Shown in pieces: positions 7,974 to 17,254 of a stretch of DNA of 64,000 nt (its first letter is position 1; every line of letters begins with the position of its first letter). The notes under the pieces are model-generated. The model saw only the letters and a program-made list of their open reading frames with translations, did not search any database and was not told the DNA's origin. The position numbers and the translations under genes are program-made. This DNA is from Comamonadaceae bacterium (lineage in GTDB: Bacteria; Pseudomonadota; Gammaproteobacteria; Burkholderiales; Burkholderiaceae_C), in the NCBI GenBank assembly GCA_947476465.1, contig CANJQN010000014.1:1-64000 (forward strand), in the 5' to 3' direction.

Positions 7974-9575
7974 CTACCCTTGCTGCCCCAGCAGCGACTC
8001 CGCCATGTCGCGCAGCTTGGTTTTTTGCACCTTCGTGCCGTTGGCACTGGCGGTGGTCGGAAAGGCGTCGACCGCGATCACACGCACGGGCACCTTGTAC
8101 TTGGCCAGGCGTGCCGCCACATGCGCTATGACGTCCTGCTCCGGCGCGGCGAGCCCTGCACGCGCGGTGACGAAGGCGACCGCGCGCACCGCGTCCCGGG
8201 TGCGCGCGCCGACCACCTGGCAGCTCTCGACCGACGGGTGTTCCTGCACGACCGCTTCGATCTCGGCCGGGCTCACCAGGAAGCCGCCCAGGCGCAGCGT
8301 GTCACCCATCCGCTCCAGGTAGGTGAACGACTGCCCATCGCCGTCCATCGCGCCCAGATCGCCCGACTTGAAGTACCCGTCATCCGTGAATGCCGCATGC
8401 GTGGCGGCGGCGTCGTTGAAGTAGCCGACGAAGCCGCTTTCGGGCGCCAGGAACTCCAGCTCGCCTGGCATGCCCGGCGCACACAACTGCTGCGTTTCGG
8501 GATCGCGCGTGCGCACCTTTGCCAGGGCGCTGGCGGGGATACCGCCGGCGCGCCCGCGCATGGCCGGCGCGCCCGCCGGATCGCAATGCGAGAACAGCGC
8601 CTGCACCTCCGATGACCCATACAGACCCACCAGCGTGATGCCCCGTTCGGCCGCGCGCTGCGCCACGTCGGCATGCGCCGGATTGAGGTTGGCACAGACC
8701 ACCAATTCCAGCGAGCGATAGGCGTCGGGGCCCGGTTGTGCGTCCAGCAGTTGCGCCACCGCCTCGTTGGAGGCGGCGAAATGCGTGATGCGGTGCTGCT
8801 CGATCAGGGCGCCGGCCTGCCGCGGACTCCAGGCGGCCTCCAGCACCAGCGGGCTGTCGGCCATCAGCGCCGCCATGGCGCTGCAGAAACCGTAGACGCC
8901 GCAAAACGGCGGCAGCAGCAGGTAGCGCTTGCCCGCGTCCAGCCCATACTGGCGCGCCACGTTGCGCGCGTGCGCCAGCACGTTGGCCTGCTTGTGCAGC
9001 ACCATCTTGGGCGCCTTGGTGGTACCCGAGGTGGTGAAGATGATGCAGGGTGAGTCGCCCGTGGCGGCGTCGTGCATCAACTCGGGCCGCGCCAGCAGGC
9101 GCGCGAAAGGTTCGGCCCGCTTGCCGATCACCGTGTCGGGAAGGCGGCTGTCATCTTCGCTGTACAGCACCACGGTGCGCAGATGCTGCAACTGGTCGGC
9201 GTCGCACTCGCCCAGGATGCCGGCGAAATCGATTTCCTTGTAGCCGGGCCAGTACACCAGCACCACCGCGCCGCAGCGGCGCAGCAGGTCGCCCACTTCC
9301 GCACTGCGAAAGCGCGTGTTGATCGAGACCGCAATCGCGCCGAGCCGCGCGCACGCAAGAAAGGTGGCCAGCCACGCCGTGCGATTGGGCAGCCACAGTC
9401 CCACGCGGTCGCCCTCCTTCACGCCCAGTTCGGCCAGGCCGGTGGCCAGGCGGCGGCTGCGCCGTGCCAGCTCGGCCCAGCTGATGTTGGCACCGCCATC
9501 CACCAGGCAGGGGGTCGTGCGCTCTGCGCGGGCGTCCAGCCACTGTGAGAGGGTTTGTGCGCGGTTGTGGCTCAT
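7974..9575 (-). CDS. AMP-forming acyl-CoA or benzoate-CoA-type ligase
   Basis: This 533-residue class I adenylate-forming enzyme carries the P-loop FTTSGTTKAPKM, the GLYGSSE motif, GDLG, and a C-terminal NGTKVQKTKLR whose lysine is the usual catalytic residue for adenylation. It should activate a carboxylic acid with ATP and CoA. The gene is the last of a minus-strand unit (dehydrogenase, CitE-like lyase, CoA-transferase, ligase) and starts 6 bases after the CoA-transferase stop. The substrate is unknown; fatty, aromatic and alicyclic acids are all possible. Confidence 0.9.
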   Translation of the reverse strand: MSHNRAQTLSQWLDARAERTTPCLVDGGANISWAELARRSRRLATGLAELGVKEGDRVGLWLPNRTAWLATFLACARLGAIAVSINTRFRSAEVGDLLRRCGAVVLVYWPGYKEIDFAGILGECDADQLQHLRTVVLYSEDDSRLPDTVIGKRAEPFARLLARPELMHDAATGDSPCIIFTTSGTTKAPKMVLHKQANVLAHARNVARQYGLDAGKRYLLLPPFCGVYGFCSAMAALMADSPLVLEAAWSPRQAGALIEQHRITHFAASNEAVAQLLDAQPGPDAYRSLELVVCANLNPAHADVAQRAAERGITLVGLYGSSEVQALFSHCDPAGAPAMRGRAGGIPASALAKVRTRDPETQQLCAPGMPGELEFLAPESGFVGYFNDAAATHAAFTDDGYFKSGDLGAMDGDGQSFTYLERMGDTLRLGGFLVSPAEIEAVVQEHPSVESCQVVGARTRDAVRAVAFVTARAGLAAPEQDVIAHVAARLAKYKVPVRVIAVDAFPTTASANGTKVQKTKLRDMAESLLGQQG

Positions 9576-9581
9576 GGCGTT

Positions 9582-10778
9582 TCAACAGACGAGCGTGCCG
9601 CAGTGCTGCAGTGCGGCCAGCTCGGCATCCGAATAGCCGAGTTCAAGCAGCACCTCGCGCGAATGCTGGCCGAGCCGCGGGGGCAGGCGGCGCAGCTGGT
9701 TCGGCGTGTCGGTCAGCTCGATCGGGAACCCGATCAGGCGCAGCGGCCCCTCGGTCGGGTGCTGCACCACCGGGAACATGTTCAGGGCGGCCAGGTGCGG
9801 ATCGCGCAGCAGGTCGTCGGGCGTGTTGACCTTGCCGAACAGGATGTCGCTGGCCAACAGTGCCTCGACCCATTCGTCGGTCGTGCGCTGTGGCATCGCT
9901 TCGTCGATCAGCGCGTACAGCTCGCGAAAGCGCTTGCTGCGCTCCACCGGGTCCGCCAGCTGCGGATCCTGCGCCAGGTCGTCGCGGCCGATCAGGCGGA
10001 AAAAGCGCAGCCATTGCGCCGTGGTGTAGGGCAGCACGCACAGGTAACCGTCCTTCGTCCGGTAGGGGCGCCGCTCCGGGTTGATCACTCGCAAGTAGCC
10101 GGCGCCGCCCTGGGGCGGATCGAAAGTCATGCCGGCCACATGCTCCGGCATCGTGAAAGCCACCATGGTCTCGAACATCGGCACCTCGATCCGCTGGCCG
10201 CGGCCGGTCTTCATCTTGTGGATCAAGGCGGCCATCACCGCGTGGACCAGTGCCTGGCCCACGGCCTTGTCGGCGATCACGTTGGCGACGAGTTGCGCCG
10301 TGCCGTAGGCCAGTTGCTGCAGCCCCGCCACGCCGGCCATCGCCTGGATCGTGTCATCGGCAGCCGGCCGGCCGGCATAGGGCCCGCGCTCGGAGTAGCC
10401 ATAGGCGGCCGCGTAGATGATGTCCGGCTTGATGGCGCGGATGGCGTCGTAGTCGAGGCCCAGGCTCTTCATCGCGGCCGGCCGCACATTCGACAGCAGC
10501 ACGTCGGTGGTGCGCAGCAGCTTGCGCGCCGCCTCCAGCCCCCGCGGTGCCTTCAGGTCCAGCGCGACGCTGCGCTTGTTGCGGTTGAACTGGATGAAGG
10601 CATGGCTCATGCCCGGACTGCCCTGCGGCAAGACGTGGCGGAACGCGTCGCCAGTGGGCGGCTCCAGCTTGATCACGTCGGCGCCGTAGTCGCCCAGGAT
10701 CTGGGCCGCGAGCGGGCCCATGCCGAGGGAGGTCATGTCCACGACGCGAACCCCCTCCAACGGCAGTTCGGTGGTCAT
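9582..10778 (-). CDS. Family III (CaiB/BaiF) CoA-transferase
   Basis: The 398 residues fit a CaiB/BaiF acyl-CoA:carboxylate CoA-transferase. The N-terminus reads LEGVRVVDMTSLGMGP, and the conserved aspartate that forms the acyl-anhydride intermediate is probably Asp170 in VIADKAVG. It moves CoA between carboxylic acids in the cytoplasm. It overlaps the CitE-like gene by 4 bases (ATGA), so translation is coupled. A CoA-transferase plus a CitE lyase recalls itaconate or mesaconate catabolism, but other roles are equally possible. Confidence 0.92.
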   Translation of the reverse strand: MTTELPLEGVRVVDMTSLGMGPLAAQILGDYGADVIKLEPPTGDAFRHVLPQGSPGMSHAFIQFNRNKRSVALDLKAPRGLEAARKLLRTTDVLLSNVRPAAMKSLGLDYDAIRAIKPDIIYAAAYGYSERGPYAGRPAADDTIQAMAGVAGLQQLAYGTAQLVANVIADKAVGQALVHAVMAALIHKMKTGRGQRIEVPMFETMVAFTMPEHVAGMTFDPPQGGAGYLRVINPERRPYRTKDGYLCVLPYTTAQWLRFFRLIGRDDLAQDPQLADPVERSKRFRELYALIDEAMPQRTTDEWVEALLASDILFGKVNTPDDLLRDPHLAALNMFPVVQHPTEGPLRLIGFPIELTDTPNQLRRLPPRLGQHSREVLLELGYSDAELAALQHCGTLVC

Positions 10779-11656
10779 TTCTTGAAACTCCGAGCCAGCG
10801 CCACCTTCTGCCGCGCGGTCGCGGCATGGGCGGTGTCGATGTGCTCGCCCTTGTACATCACGGACGCACGGCCCTGGCGCACCGCTTCCTCGTGCGCGGC
10901 GACCATGCCCTCGTAGTAGGCGACGTCGTCCGCGGACGGCATGAAGATCTCGTTGACGACCGCGGCGTTGCTCGGATGCAGGATGGTCGTGCCCCCCATG
11001 CCCAGCTTCCGGTCGAGGACGGCATAGTTGCGCAGACCGTCCAGGTCGTGCACCTGTTGCCAGATGCCCCCGATCGGGTGCTTTCCGGCGGCGCGGCAGG
11101 CCATCACCACGCGTGACTTCATGTACTGCGACTCAAAGGAGTCGGGCGACCACTCCCAGCCCATGGCGCGCTGCAGGTCGGCGTTGCGGGCGCTGGCGCC
11201 GATCAGCGCCGTGACCCGCCGCGCCTGCGCGCATTCATAAGCCAGCTGCAGGCCGCGCGGTGTTTCCAGCGCGGGGACGATGCCGATGCTGCCCTCTGGC
11301 ACGCCCTTGCGCTCCTCGGCTTCGGCCAGCAGCGCGGCGGCGAGCGCCACGTCCTCGGGGCCGTCCGGCATGGACAGCACGATGCCCTCCAGGCCCGGCT
11401 GCACCACGGCCAGTATGTCCTCGAAGCTGTACAGGTGGCGCGAGCGATTGATGCGCACGTAGGTGCGCTGGCCGGTTTGTGCCAGCTGCGCGATCTTGCC
11501 GGACACCAGCTCGCGTGCCGCGGCCTTGTCGGCTGCGGGCACGCTGTCCTCCAGGTCGAGAATCACGGCGTCGGCGCCGGCGCTGGCGCACTTGTCGATC
11601 ATCGAGGCCCGGTTGCCCGGGACGAACATGAAGGAGCGAATGGGTGAGTTGTTCAT
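10775..11656 (-). CDS. HpcH/HpaI or CitE-like CoA-ester lyase
   Basis: The 293 residues form a TIM-barrel of the citrate lyase beta/CitE family: RSFMFVPGNRASMIDKC at the start, DAVILDLEDSVP as metal and acyl-CoA contact, and VRINRSRH. Members cleave malyl-, citramalyl- or 3-hydroxy-3-methylglutaryl-like CoA esters to acetyl-CoA and an oxoacid, or act as thioesterases. ATG 11656 is chosen because the similarity begins there; the frame is open further upstream without homology. It lies between an acyl-CoA dehydrogenase (1-base gap) and the CoA-transferase (ATGA overlap). Confidence 0.88.
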   Translation of the reverse strand: MNNSPIRSFMFVPGNRASMIDKCASAGADAVILDLEDSVPAADKAAARELVSGKIAQLAQTGQRTYVRINRSRHLYSFEDILAVVQPGLEGIVLSMPDGPEDVALAAALLAEAEERKGVPEGSIGIVPALETPRGLQLAYECAQARRVTALIGASARNADLQRAMGWEWSPDSFESQYMKSRVVMACRAAGKHPIGGIWQQVHDLDGLRNYAVLDRKLGMGGTTILHPSNAAVVNEIFMPSADDVAYYEGMVAAHEEAVRQGRASVMYKGEHIDTAHAATARQKVALARSFKK

Positions 11657-11657
11657 C

Positions 11658-12824
11658 TCAATAGGACTTCGGCAGGCCGAGCACGCGCTCAGCGATGTAG
11701 CACAGGACGAGGTTTGGGCTGACCGGCACCAGCCGCGTGAGCAGGGCCTCGCGCAGCAGCCGCTCGACGTGGAACTCCTTGGCGTAGCCGTAGCCACCGA
11801 AAGTCATCAGCGCGCGCGTGCAGGCCTCGAACGCCGCTTCGGCGCACATGTATTTGGCCGTGTTGGCCTCGGCGCCGCACTCCTGCCCGGCGTCGTAAAG
11901 CGAGGCTGCCTTGTGCATCATCAGGTTGGCGGTCTCCACCTTCATCCAGCTGTCGGCCAGCGGGTGCTGCACGCCCTGGTTCTGGCCAATCGGCCGGCCG
12001 AACACCACCCGCTCGTTGGCATATTTCGTGGCCAGTCGCAGCGCCGCGCGGGCCAGACCGATCGCTTCGGCCGCCACCATGATGCGTTCCGGATTCAGGC
12101 CGTCGAACAGGTAATAAAGGCCCTTGCCTTCCTCGCCGATGCGGTCTTCCTGCGGAATCGGCAAGCCGTCGAACAACAGCTGGCATGACTCCATCGCGTT
12201 GCGCCCGAGCTTGGGGATCTTGCGCGCCTGGACATGGCGGCGGTCCAGCTTGGTGTAGAACAGGCTGAGCCCATCGATCGGCCGCTTGCACTCCTCGATG
12301 GGCGTGGTGCGCGCGATCAGCAGGACGCGGTCGGCGGTGCTGCCCATCGTGGGCCACACTTTCTCGCCACTGAAGACGTAGTGATCGCCCTTTTTCACCG
12401 CACGGTAGCGCAGCCGGGTGGTGTCGATGCCGGCGTCGGGCTCGGTGATGCCCAGGCACGCGCGCTCCTTGCCGCTGATCAGCGGCGGCAGCATGCGCGC
12501 CTTCTGGGCCTCGGTGCCGTGCAGCGCGATCGCCTTCGGGATGAACACGTACGAGTGCACCGTGGACGCACCACTCATGCCTGCCCCGGATTCGGCGATC
12601 GTCTGCATCACGATCGCGGCCGTCTCGATGCCGAGGCCGGCGCCGCCCTGCGCGGCCGGCAGGGTGATGGCGGTGTAGCCGCCCTGGACCATGTCCTGGA
12701 AGAAGGCCTCGGGAAAGCTCTCTTGGGCATCACGCTGGGCCCAATAGTTGAGGTCGTAGCGCGCGCAGATGGACTCCACGCTGCGCTTGATGTCGAGTTG
12801 CTCGGAGCTGAGAGAAAAATCCAT
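11658..12824 (-). CDS. Acyl-CoA dehydrogenase
   Basis: This 388-residue acyl-CoA dehydrogenase carries LGITEPDAGIDTTRLR in the FAD/substrate region and a C-terminal MTFGGYGYAKEFHVERLLREALLTRL. That ending is typical of a subgroup found beside CaiB and CitE genes rather than of the YEGT subgroup. It is the first gene of the minus-strand operon and is divergent from the monooxygenase at 13027, with about 200 bases between them. Expected role: alpha,beta-dehydrogenation of the CoA ester made by the downstream ligase or transferase. Confidence 0.9.
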   Translation of the reverse strand: MDFSLSSEQLDIKRSVESICARYDLNYWAQRDAQESFPEAFFQDMVQGGYTAITLPAAQGGAGLGIETAAIVMQTIAESGAGMSGASTVHSYVFIPKAIALHGTEAQKARMLPPLISGKERACLGITEPDAGIDTTRLRYRAVKKGDHYVFSGEKVWPTMGSTADRVLLIARTTPIEECKRPIDGLSLFYTKLDRRHVQARKIPKLGRNAMESCQLLFDGLPIPQEDRIGEEGKGLYYLFDGLNPERIMVAAEAIGLARAALRLATKYANERVVFGRPIGQNQGVQHPLADSWMKVETANLMMHKAASLYDAGQECGAEANTAKYMCAEAAFEACTRALMTFGGYGYAKEFHVERLLREALLTRLVPVSPNLVLCYIAERVLGLPKSY

Positions 12825-12843
12825 GGCGGGGTGGGATGCAAAG

Positions 12844-12873
12844 GCGGTGCGGTGATCGTAGGCCGCGCACCGC
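12844..12873. promoter_or_regulatory. Inverted repeat in a divergent promoter region
   Basis: GCGGTGCG (12844-12851) and CGCACCGC (12866-12873) form a perfect 8-bp inverted repeat with a 14-base spacer, 20 bases upstream of the dehydrogenase start. It may be an operator or a leader hairpin for the minus-strand operon. Nothing beyond its symmetry and position supports a role. Confidence 0.35.
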
Positions 12874-13026
12874 GTCCGGACAAGTCAAACAACGTGCTGC
12901 GGTCTTCAGGTCCGCGCAAACCCGCGGTGGCGCCATCATGCCCTTCGAGCCATCACGGCGCGCCTGCCCAAGGCATCAGCTTATTTGATTTGTGCCCGGT
13001 GCCGGGTGCGCATAGGATGCGGCACT

Positions 13027-14958
13027 TTGCCCAGCCCCAGCCATCCTGATTTCGCCTCCGACGAGGGGCTGCGGCGTGTCGCCACCGAGATGCACATCGT
13101 GCCCCTTGCGATGTCGCTGATCCACCTGACTGGCGACGACAGCGTCCTCGACGAGCTGCTCCCGTATGTGCATGGCCCCTGGGATTATTCGGAGAAGCTG
13201 CCGGCTGAGCTCAAGCAAGACCTGCGCGACCGGCTGCTGGTGGCATTGAAGGCGCACCTGCGCGACGGCCGCCCGCTCTGTCCGATCTCACCCGAGCTGA
13301 TGCTGCGCATGATGAGCGGCGCGGTCGGCGAGGAGGTCAGCGCCGAGTACGAGCCGATGATCCGCGCCCAGATGGGCCTGGAGAGCGGCCAGGACGCGGC
13401 GCCGGCGCCTGTCGCCCCCAGGCCGGCCCGCAGCGATTTCCGGGTGGTCATCGTCGGCGCGGGCGTGTCCGGCATCCTGGCCGGCATCAAGCTCGGGGAA
13501 GCCGGCATCGCGTTCCAGATCCTGGAGAAAGACCAGGACGTGGGTGGCACCTGGTGGGAGAACCGCTATCCCGGCTGCGCGGTCGACACCCCGAACCACT
13601 TCTACCAGTTCACCTTTGAGCCCAACGACGACTGGCCAAACTACTACTCACGGCGCGCCGATATCCATCGCTACTTTGCCCACTGCGCCGACAAGTACGG
13701 CGTGCGTGCGCGGGTGCGCTTTGGCTGCGAGGTGCTTTCCGCCACCTTCGACGCGCAGGCGGGCGAGTGGGAGATCCGGCATCGCGGCCCCGCTGGAAGG
13801 GTCGAGACGCAGCGCGCCAATGCGCTGATCACGGCCGTGGGGCAGTTGAACAGGCCGATGATTCCCGACCTGCCGGGGCTGGAAGGATTTCGCGGCACGG
13901 TCGTCCACACCGCCCAATGGCCGAAAGGCCTGGAGATCGCTGGCAAGAAGGTCGCCCTGGTCGGGTCTGGCGCCAGCGCCATCCAGGTTGGGCCCGCCAT
14001 CGCGCCGCAGGTGGACCAGCTTTCGGTGTTCCAGCGCTCAGGCGCCTGGATCGTGCGCAGCCCCAACATCCACCGCGCGGTCAGTGAGGAACTCAAGTGG
14101 GCGCTCAAGCACGTGCCCTGCTTCTCCGCCTGGTACCGCTTCCAGCTGTTCTGGGGTTTCGCCGACGGCCTCTTTCCGGCGCTGCGCATCGACCCGGCGT
14201 GGGACGGCGATCCGCGTTCGATCAACGCCAAAAGCGACAAGATCCGCCAGGCGATCACCCGCTACATGGAGCGCGAACTGGAAGGCCGCGAGGACCTGCT
14301 GGCCAAGGTGGTGCCTGACTACCCACCCTACGGCAAGCGGGTGCTGCAGGATCCCGGCTGGTTCAAGATGCTGCGGCAGGGTAACGTCGAACTGGTCACC
14401 GTCGGCATTGCCCGCATCGAGGCGGAGGGCATCCGCACCCTGGACGGGCGCCTCCACCCCGTTGACGTGATCGTGATGGCCACCGGCTTCCATGCGGGGC
14501 GCATGCTGTGGCCGATGGAGATCACCGGTGCTGGCGGCAAGACGGTGCGTGAGGTCTGGGGTGACAACGACCCGCGTGCCTACCTGGGCATGACGGTGCC
14601 CGATTTCCCGAACCTGTTCGTGCTCTATGGGCCGAACACGGGCCTCAGTCACGGCGGCAGTTATACCTTCCTGGCGGAGTGCCAGATGCGTTACGTAATG
14701 GGGTGCATCGAGCCCATGGCCGACAACGGTGTTCGCGCCCTGCGAGTCCGGCGCGAGGTGTTCGAACAATACAACCAGCGCATCGACGAGGAACTCAAGC
14801 ACCTCGTCTGGAGTCACCCGCGGGTGCGCACCTGGTACAAGAACGCGTCGGGCCGCATCATCATCAACAGCCCGTGGCGGCTGCTCGATTACTGGCGCTT
14901 GACACTGCGCCCCGACCTGCGGGACTACGATCTCGAACATTCAACGAAGGAGACATGA
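13027..14958 (+). CDS. Baeyer-Villiger flavin monooxygenase (4-hydroxyacetophenone monooxygenase type)
   Basis: The 643-residue protein contains GAGVSG (144-149) for FAD, GTWWENRYPGC, and the type I Baeyer-Villiger fingerprint FRGTVVHTAQWP (288-299). A second Rossmann site reads VALVGSGASAIQ. The roughly 135-residue N-terminal extension before the FAD domain is the feature of HAPMO-like enzymes (about 640 residues), which turn aryl or cyclic ketones into esters or lactones with NADPH and oxygen. I choose TTG 13027 because AGGA lies 9 bases upstream and homology starts at about that point; TTG 12985 and ATG 13090 are alternatives. It overlaps the next gene (ATGA). Confidence 0.88.
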   Translation: MPSPSHPDFASDEGLRRVATEMHIVPLAMSLIHLTGDDSVLDELLPYVHGPWDYSEKLPAELKQDLRDRLLVALKAHLRDGRPLCPISPELMLRMMSGAVGEEVSAEYEPMIRAQMGLESGQDAAPAPVAPRPARSDFRVVIVGAGVSGILAGIKLGEAGIAFQILEKDQDVGGTWWENRYPGCAVDTPNHFYQFTFEPNDDWPNYYSRRADIHRYFAHCADKYGVRARVRFGCEVLSATFDAQAGEWEIRHRGPAGRVETQRANALITAVGQLNRPMIPDLPGLEGFRGTVVHTAQWPKGLEIAGKKVALVGSGASAIQVGPAIAPQVDQLSVFQRSGAWIVRSPNIHRAVSEELKWALKHVPCFSAWYRFQLFWGFADGLFPALRIDPAWDGDPRSINAKSDKIRQAITRYMERELEGREDLLAKVVPDYPPYGKRVLQDPGWFKMLRQGNVELVTVGIARIEAEGIRTLDGRLHPVDVIVMATGFHAGRMLWPMEITGAGGKTVREVWGDNDPRAYLGMTVPDFPNLFVLYGPNTGLSHGGSYTFLAECQMRYVMGCIEPMADNGVRALRVRREVFEQYNQRIDEELKHLVWSHPRVRTWYKNASGRIIINSPWRLLDYWRLTLRPDLRDYDLEHSTKET

Positions 14959-15965
14959 CCATGCCGTTTCAACCCCTGCGCCGACGCATCGGCGCCTTTG
15001 CCCTGCTGGCGGCCGCGTCCGCGGTCGGTCTGCCTGCTGCTGCCCAGGAGAAATACCCCAGCAAGCCACTGAACCTGTTCATCCCGTTTGGCCCCGGCGC
15101 CGCCACGGACACCGTGGCCCGCGTCGTTGCCGAAGCCCTGTCACGGGAGCTGGGCCAGCCGGTGATTCCGAGCAACAGGCCGGGCGCCAACGGCATGGTC
15201 GCAATCCAGTCGGCCAAAGCTTCGCCCTCGGACGGCTACAACGTGCTGTTCCTGGCCAACGGCGTGGTCAACGAGCAGGTGATCAAGAAGACCAGCTTCG
15301 ACATCCGCAAGGACCTGATCCCCGTGGCGCGCGTCGTGCAGGCGCCGTTGGGGCTGTTCTCCAGCAACAGCCTGCCGGTCAGTTCAGTCAAGGAGCTGAT
15401 CGAGTACGTGCACAAGAACCCGGGCAAGGTGAACTTCGCCACCAGCGGCGTGGGTTCCATCGCGCACCTCACCACCGAGCGTCTGCGCCTGGCCTCCAAG
15501 CTGGACATGGTCCACGTGCCTTATCCGTCCGGCACCGCGGCCATGGTCACGGCCATGATTGCCGGCGACGCCGGGATCCTGGTCAACGAGATGGGCAGCA
15601 TGAAGGGCTTCGTTGCGGACAAGCGGGTCAAGCTGCTGGCGACGCTGGATGACAAGCGCAACCCGATCTATCCCGACGCACCCGCGGTCTCAGAAACCGG
15701 TGTGCCCGAGTTGCGCAACTTCACGGCCAGCTTTTTCTTCGGCATTTTCGTAGAGCCCGGCACGTCGGCCGACCGGGTGGATCTGCTCAACCGCGCCGTC
15801 AACAAGGTGCTCACCGAACCGGCCGTGCGCGACCGGCTGGTGGGGCTGGGCTATGCGCCAGCGAACATCGGCGCCATGGACCTGACGCAATTTCGGGCGA
15901 TGGTCGGCGATGAGTTGACGCGCATCGAATCCGTGGTGAGGGACGCGAAGATCGTGGTGCAGTAG
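14955..15965 (+). CDS. Bug-family (TctC) periplasmic solute-binding protein
   Basis: The 336 residues have a signal peptide with cleavage likely after Ala30 (AAA|QEKYP), then YPSKPLNLFIPFGPGAATDTVAR and SNRPGANGM, the Bug signature. Translation is coupled to the monooxygenase by an ATGA overlap, and AAGGAG precedes the start. A second in-frame ATG at 14961 is an alternative. The tight pairing suggests the bound ligand is the monooxygenase substrate or its precursor. No cognate membrane subunits are in the window. Confidence 0.92.
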   Translation: MTMPFQPLRRRIGAFALLAAASAVGLPAAAQEKYPSKPLNLFIPFGPGAATDTVARVVAEALSRELGQPVIPSNRPGANGMVAIQSAKASPSDGYNVLFLANGVVNEQVIKKTSFDIRKDLIPVARVVQAPLGLFSSNSLPVSSVKELIEYVHKNPGKVNFATSGVGSIAHLTTERLRLASKLDMVHVPYPSGTAAMVTAMIAGDAGILVNEMGSMKGFVADKRVKLLATLDDKRNPIYPDAPAVSETGVPELRNFTASFFFGIFVEPGTSADRVDLLNRAVNKVLTEPAVRDRLVGLGYAPANIGAMDLTQFRAMVGDELTRIESVVRDAKIVVQ

Positions 15966-15984
15966 ACCCGCGTGGGCTTGCAGC

Positions 15985-17100
15985 CTACCGGGGAAACTCG
16001 ACCAGCAGGTCTCCGTCGATGGCCTTGCCGAGGCTGTTATGGCCGACGAATTCCAGCTTCACCTGTCGCCGCCCTTGCTGGACAACCGTCTCCGCGACCG
16101 TGGCCGACAGCCGCAGCTTGTCGCCCGCGTAGTTGGGGCGGCCAAGACGTAGGGTGTGCGCGCGCACGATGCAATCGGGCCCGGTCCAGTCGGTGACGAA
16201 GCGGCTCACCAGTCCGGAGAGCGTCATCATGTTCATGAAGATCGTGGGGTGGCCTCGCTGCGCGCTCATGAGGAAATCGTGGTGCACGTCCTGGAAGTCC
16301 TGGCTGGCGAGCGCTCCGGCAATGATCATGGTCGGCGACAGGTCGACCACCAGGTCGGGCAGCTGCTCACCCGGCGAGATGGCGTCGAAGCCGCGCGTCA
16401 GCGTGCTTGCCGCTACGGGCCGCCACGACGCGATATCGGGCTCGGTGCTGACCGGTACGGGAGCCGGCGCCCGCACACTGCCAGGGGTCTCGGTGTCGGC
16501 CTGTGGCTTGGCGCGCAAGTAGCGCTGCACCATGCTGGCCACCCGCTCGTCGCCCACGAACACCTCCAGCCGCAGTGTCACGAAAAAGCCGACGCCGATC
16601 TTGGTTGTCTTGGGGCCGGCGATGTCGTCCACGATCCAGGACGAAAAGCGCAGCCGCTCGCCCGGGCGCAGGTAGCGTTCGATGCGGTAGGTCATCTCCG
16701 TCACCACCGGCGAGGCGAAGCCGCGCGACGCCAGCAGCGCGTTGAGCTCGTCGCGAATGGTCGGCGCGGTGGGGTTCGAGCGCTTCTGGCCTGCGGGCGC
16801 GGCGCGAAACAGGCGTGTACCGTCGGCCAGCACGGCCTCCTCGTGCTCCATGCCCAGGCCGGCCATCATCCAGCTGTACAGCCACAGCGGTGGCGCCACC
16901 ACACCACCATGCAGCGTGGCGCGCGCGGCAGCGGCGTCCGTATAGATCGGGTTGCGGTCGCCCACCGCGTCCACCATCTGGCGGATCACGGTCTCGCTCA
17001 CCACGGCTGGCGCGTCGAAGCCGGGGTGATCGACACCTCGAGCGACAAAGCTGCGCAGTTGCTCGAGGAAGGGGGCGTCGACGGCGGGTTCGCTGCTCAT
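15985..17100 (-). CDS. Two-domain MaoC-like hydratase
   Basis: The 371 residues join two hot-dog domains. The N-terminal one (about 20-200) is of the FAS1 dehydratase-region type with DRNPIYTD at 48-55. The C-terminal one (about 240-371) has SQDFQDVHHD at 266-275, giving Asp268 and His273/274 as likely catalytic residues. The arrangement resembles a fusion of ChsH2- and ChsH1-like subunits of actinobacterial steroid side-chain hydratases. I start at ATG 17100; the frame is open upstream but unrelated. It converges with the Bug gene and is divergent from cytochrome c5. Confidence 0.82.
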   Translation of the reverse strand: MSSEPAVDAPFLEQLRSFVARGVDHPGFDAPAVVSETVIRQMVDAVGDRNPIYTDAAAARATLHGGVVAPPLWLYSWMMAGLGMEHEEAVLADGTRLFRAAPAGQKRSNPTAPTIRDELNALLASRGFASPVVTEMTYRIERYLRPGERLRFSSWIVDDIAGPKTTKIGVGFFVTLRLEVFVGDERVASMVQRYLRAKPQADTETPGSVRAPAPVPVSTEPDIASWRPVAASTLTRGFDAISPGEQLPDLVVDLSPTMIIAGALASQDFQDVHHDFLMSAQRGHPTIFMNMMTLSGLVSRFVTDWTGPDCIVRAHTLRLGRPNYAGDKLRLSATVAETVVQQGRRQVKLEFVGHNSLGKAIDGDLLVEFPR

Positions 17101-17204
17101 GGTGTCTTGAAGGGGTTCTGAAGGTTGGCGAGCTGGATTATCTATGTCAACAGAACGTAGAGACTCTGGGGTGAGCCGCGTGCGGGGCCCGCATGAGCGA
17201 CCCC

Positions 17205-17210
17205 TATAAT
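17205..17210 (+). promoter_or_regulatory. Likely -10 box of the cytochrome c5 gene
   Basis: A consensus TATAAT lies 45 bases upstream of the cytochrome start, with GAGGA serving as the ribosome site further on. The expected -35 position (around 17182-17187) is GC-rich and a poor match, so the promoter may be weak or need an activator. Confidence 0.5.
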
Positions 17211-17254
17211 CAAGGGTTGTTTTCACCGCAAGAACCGCATTTCCCGAGGACGTC

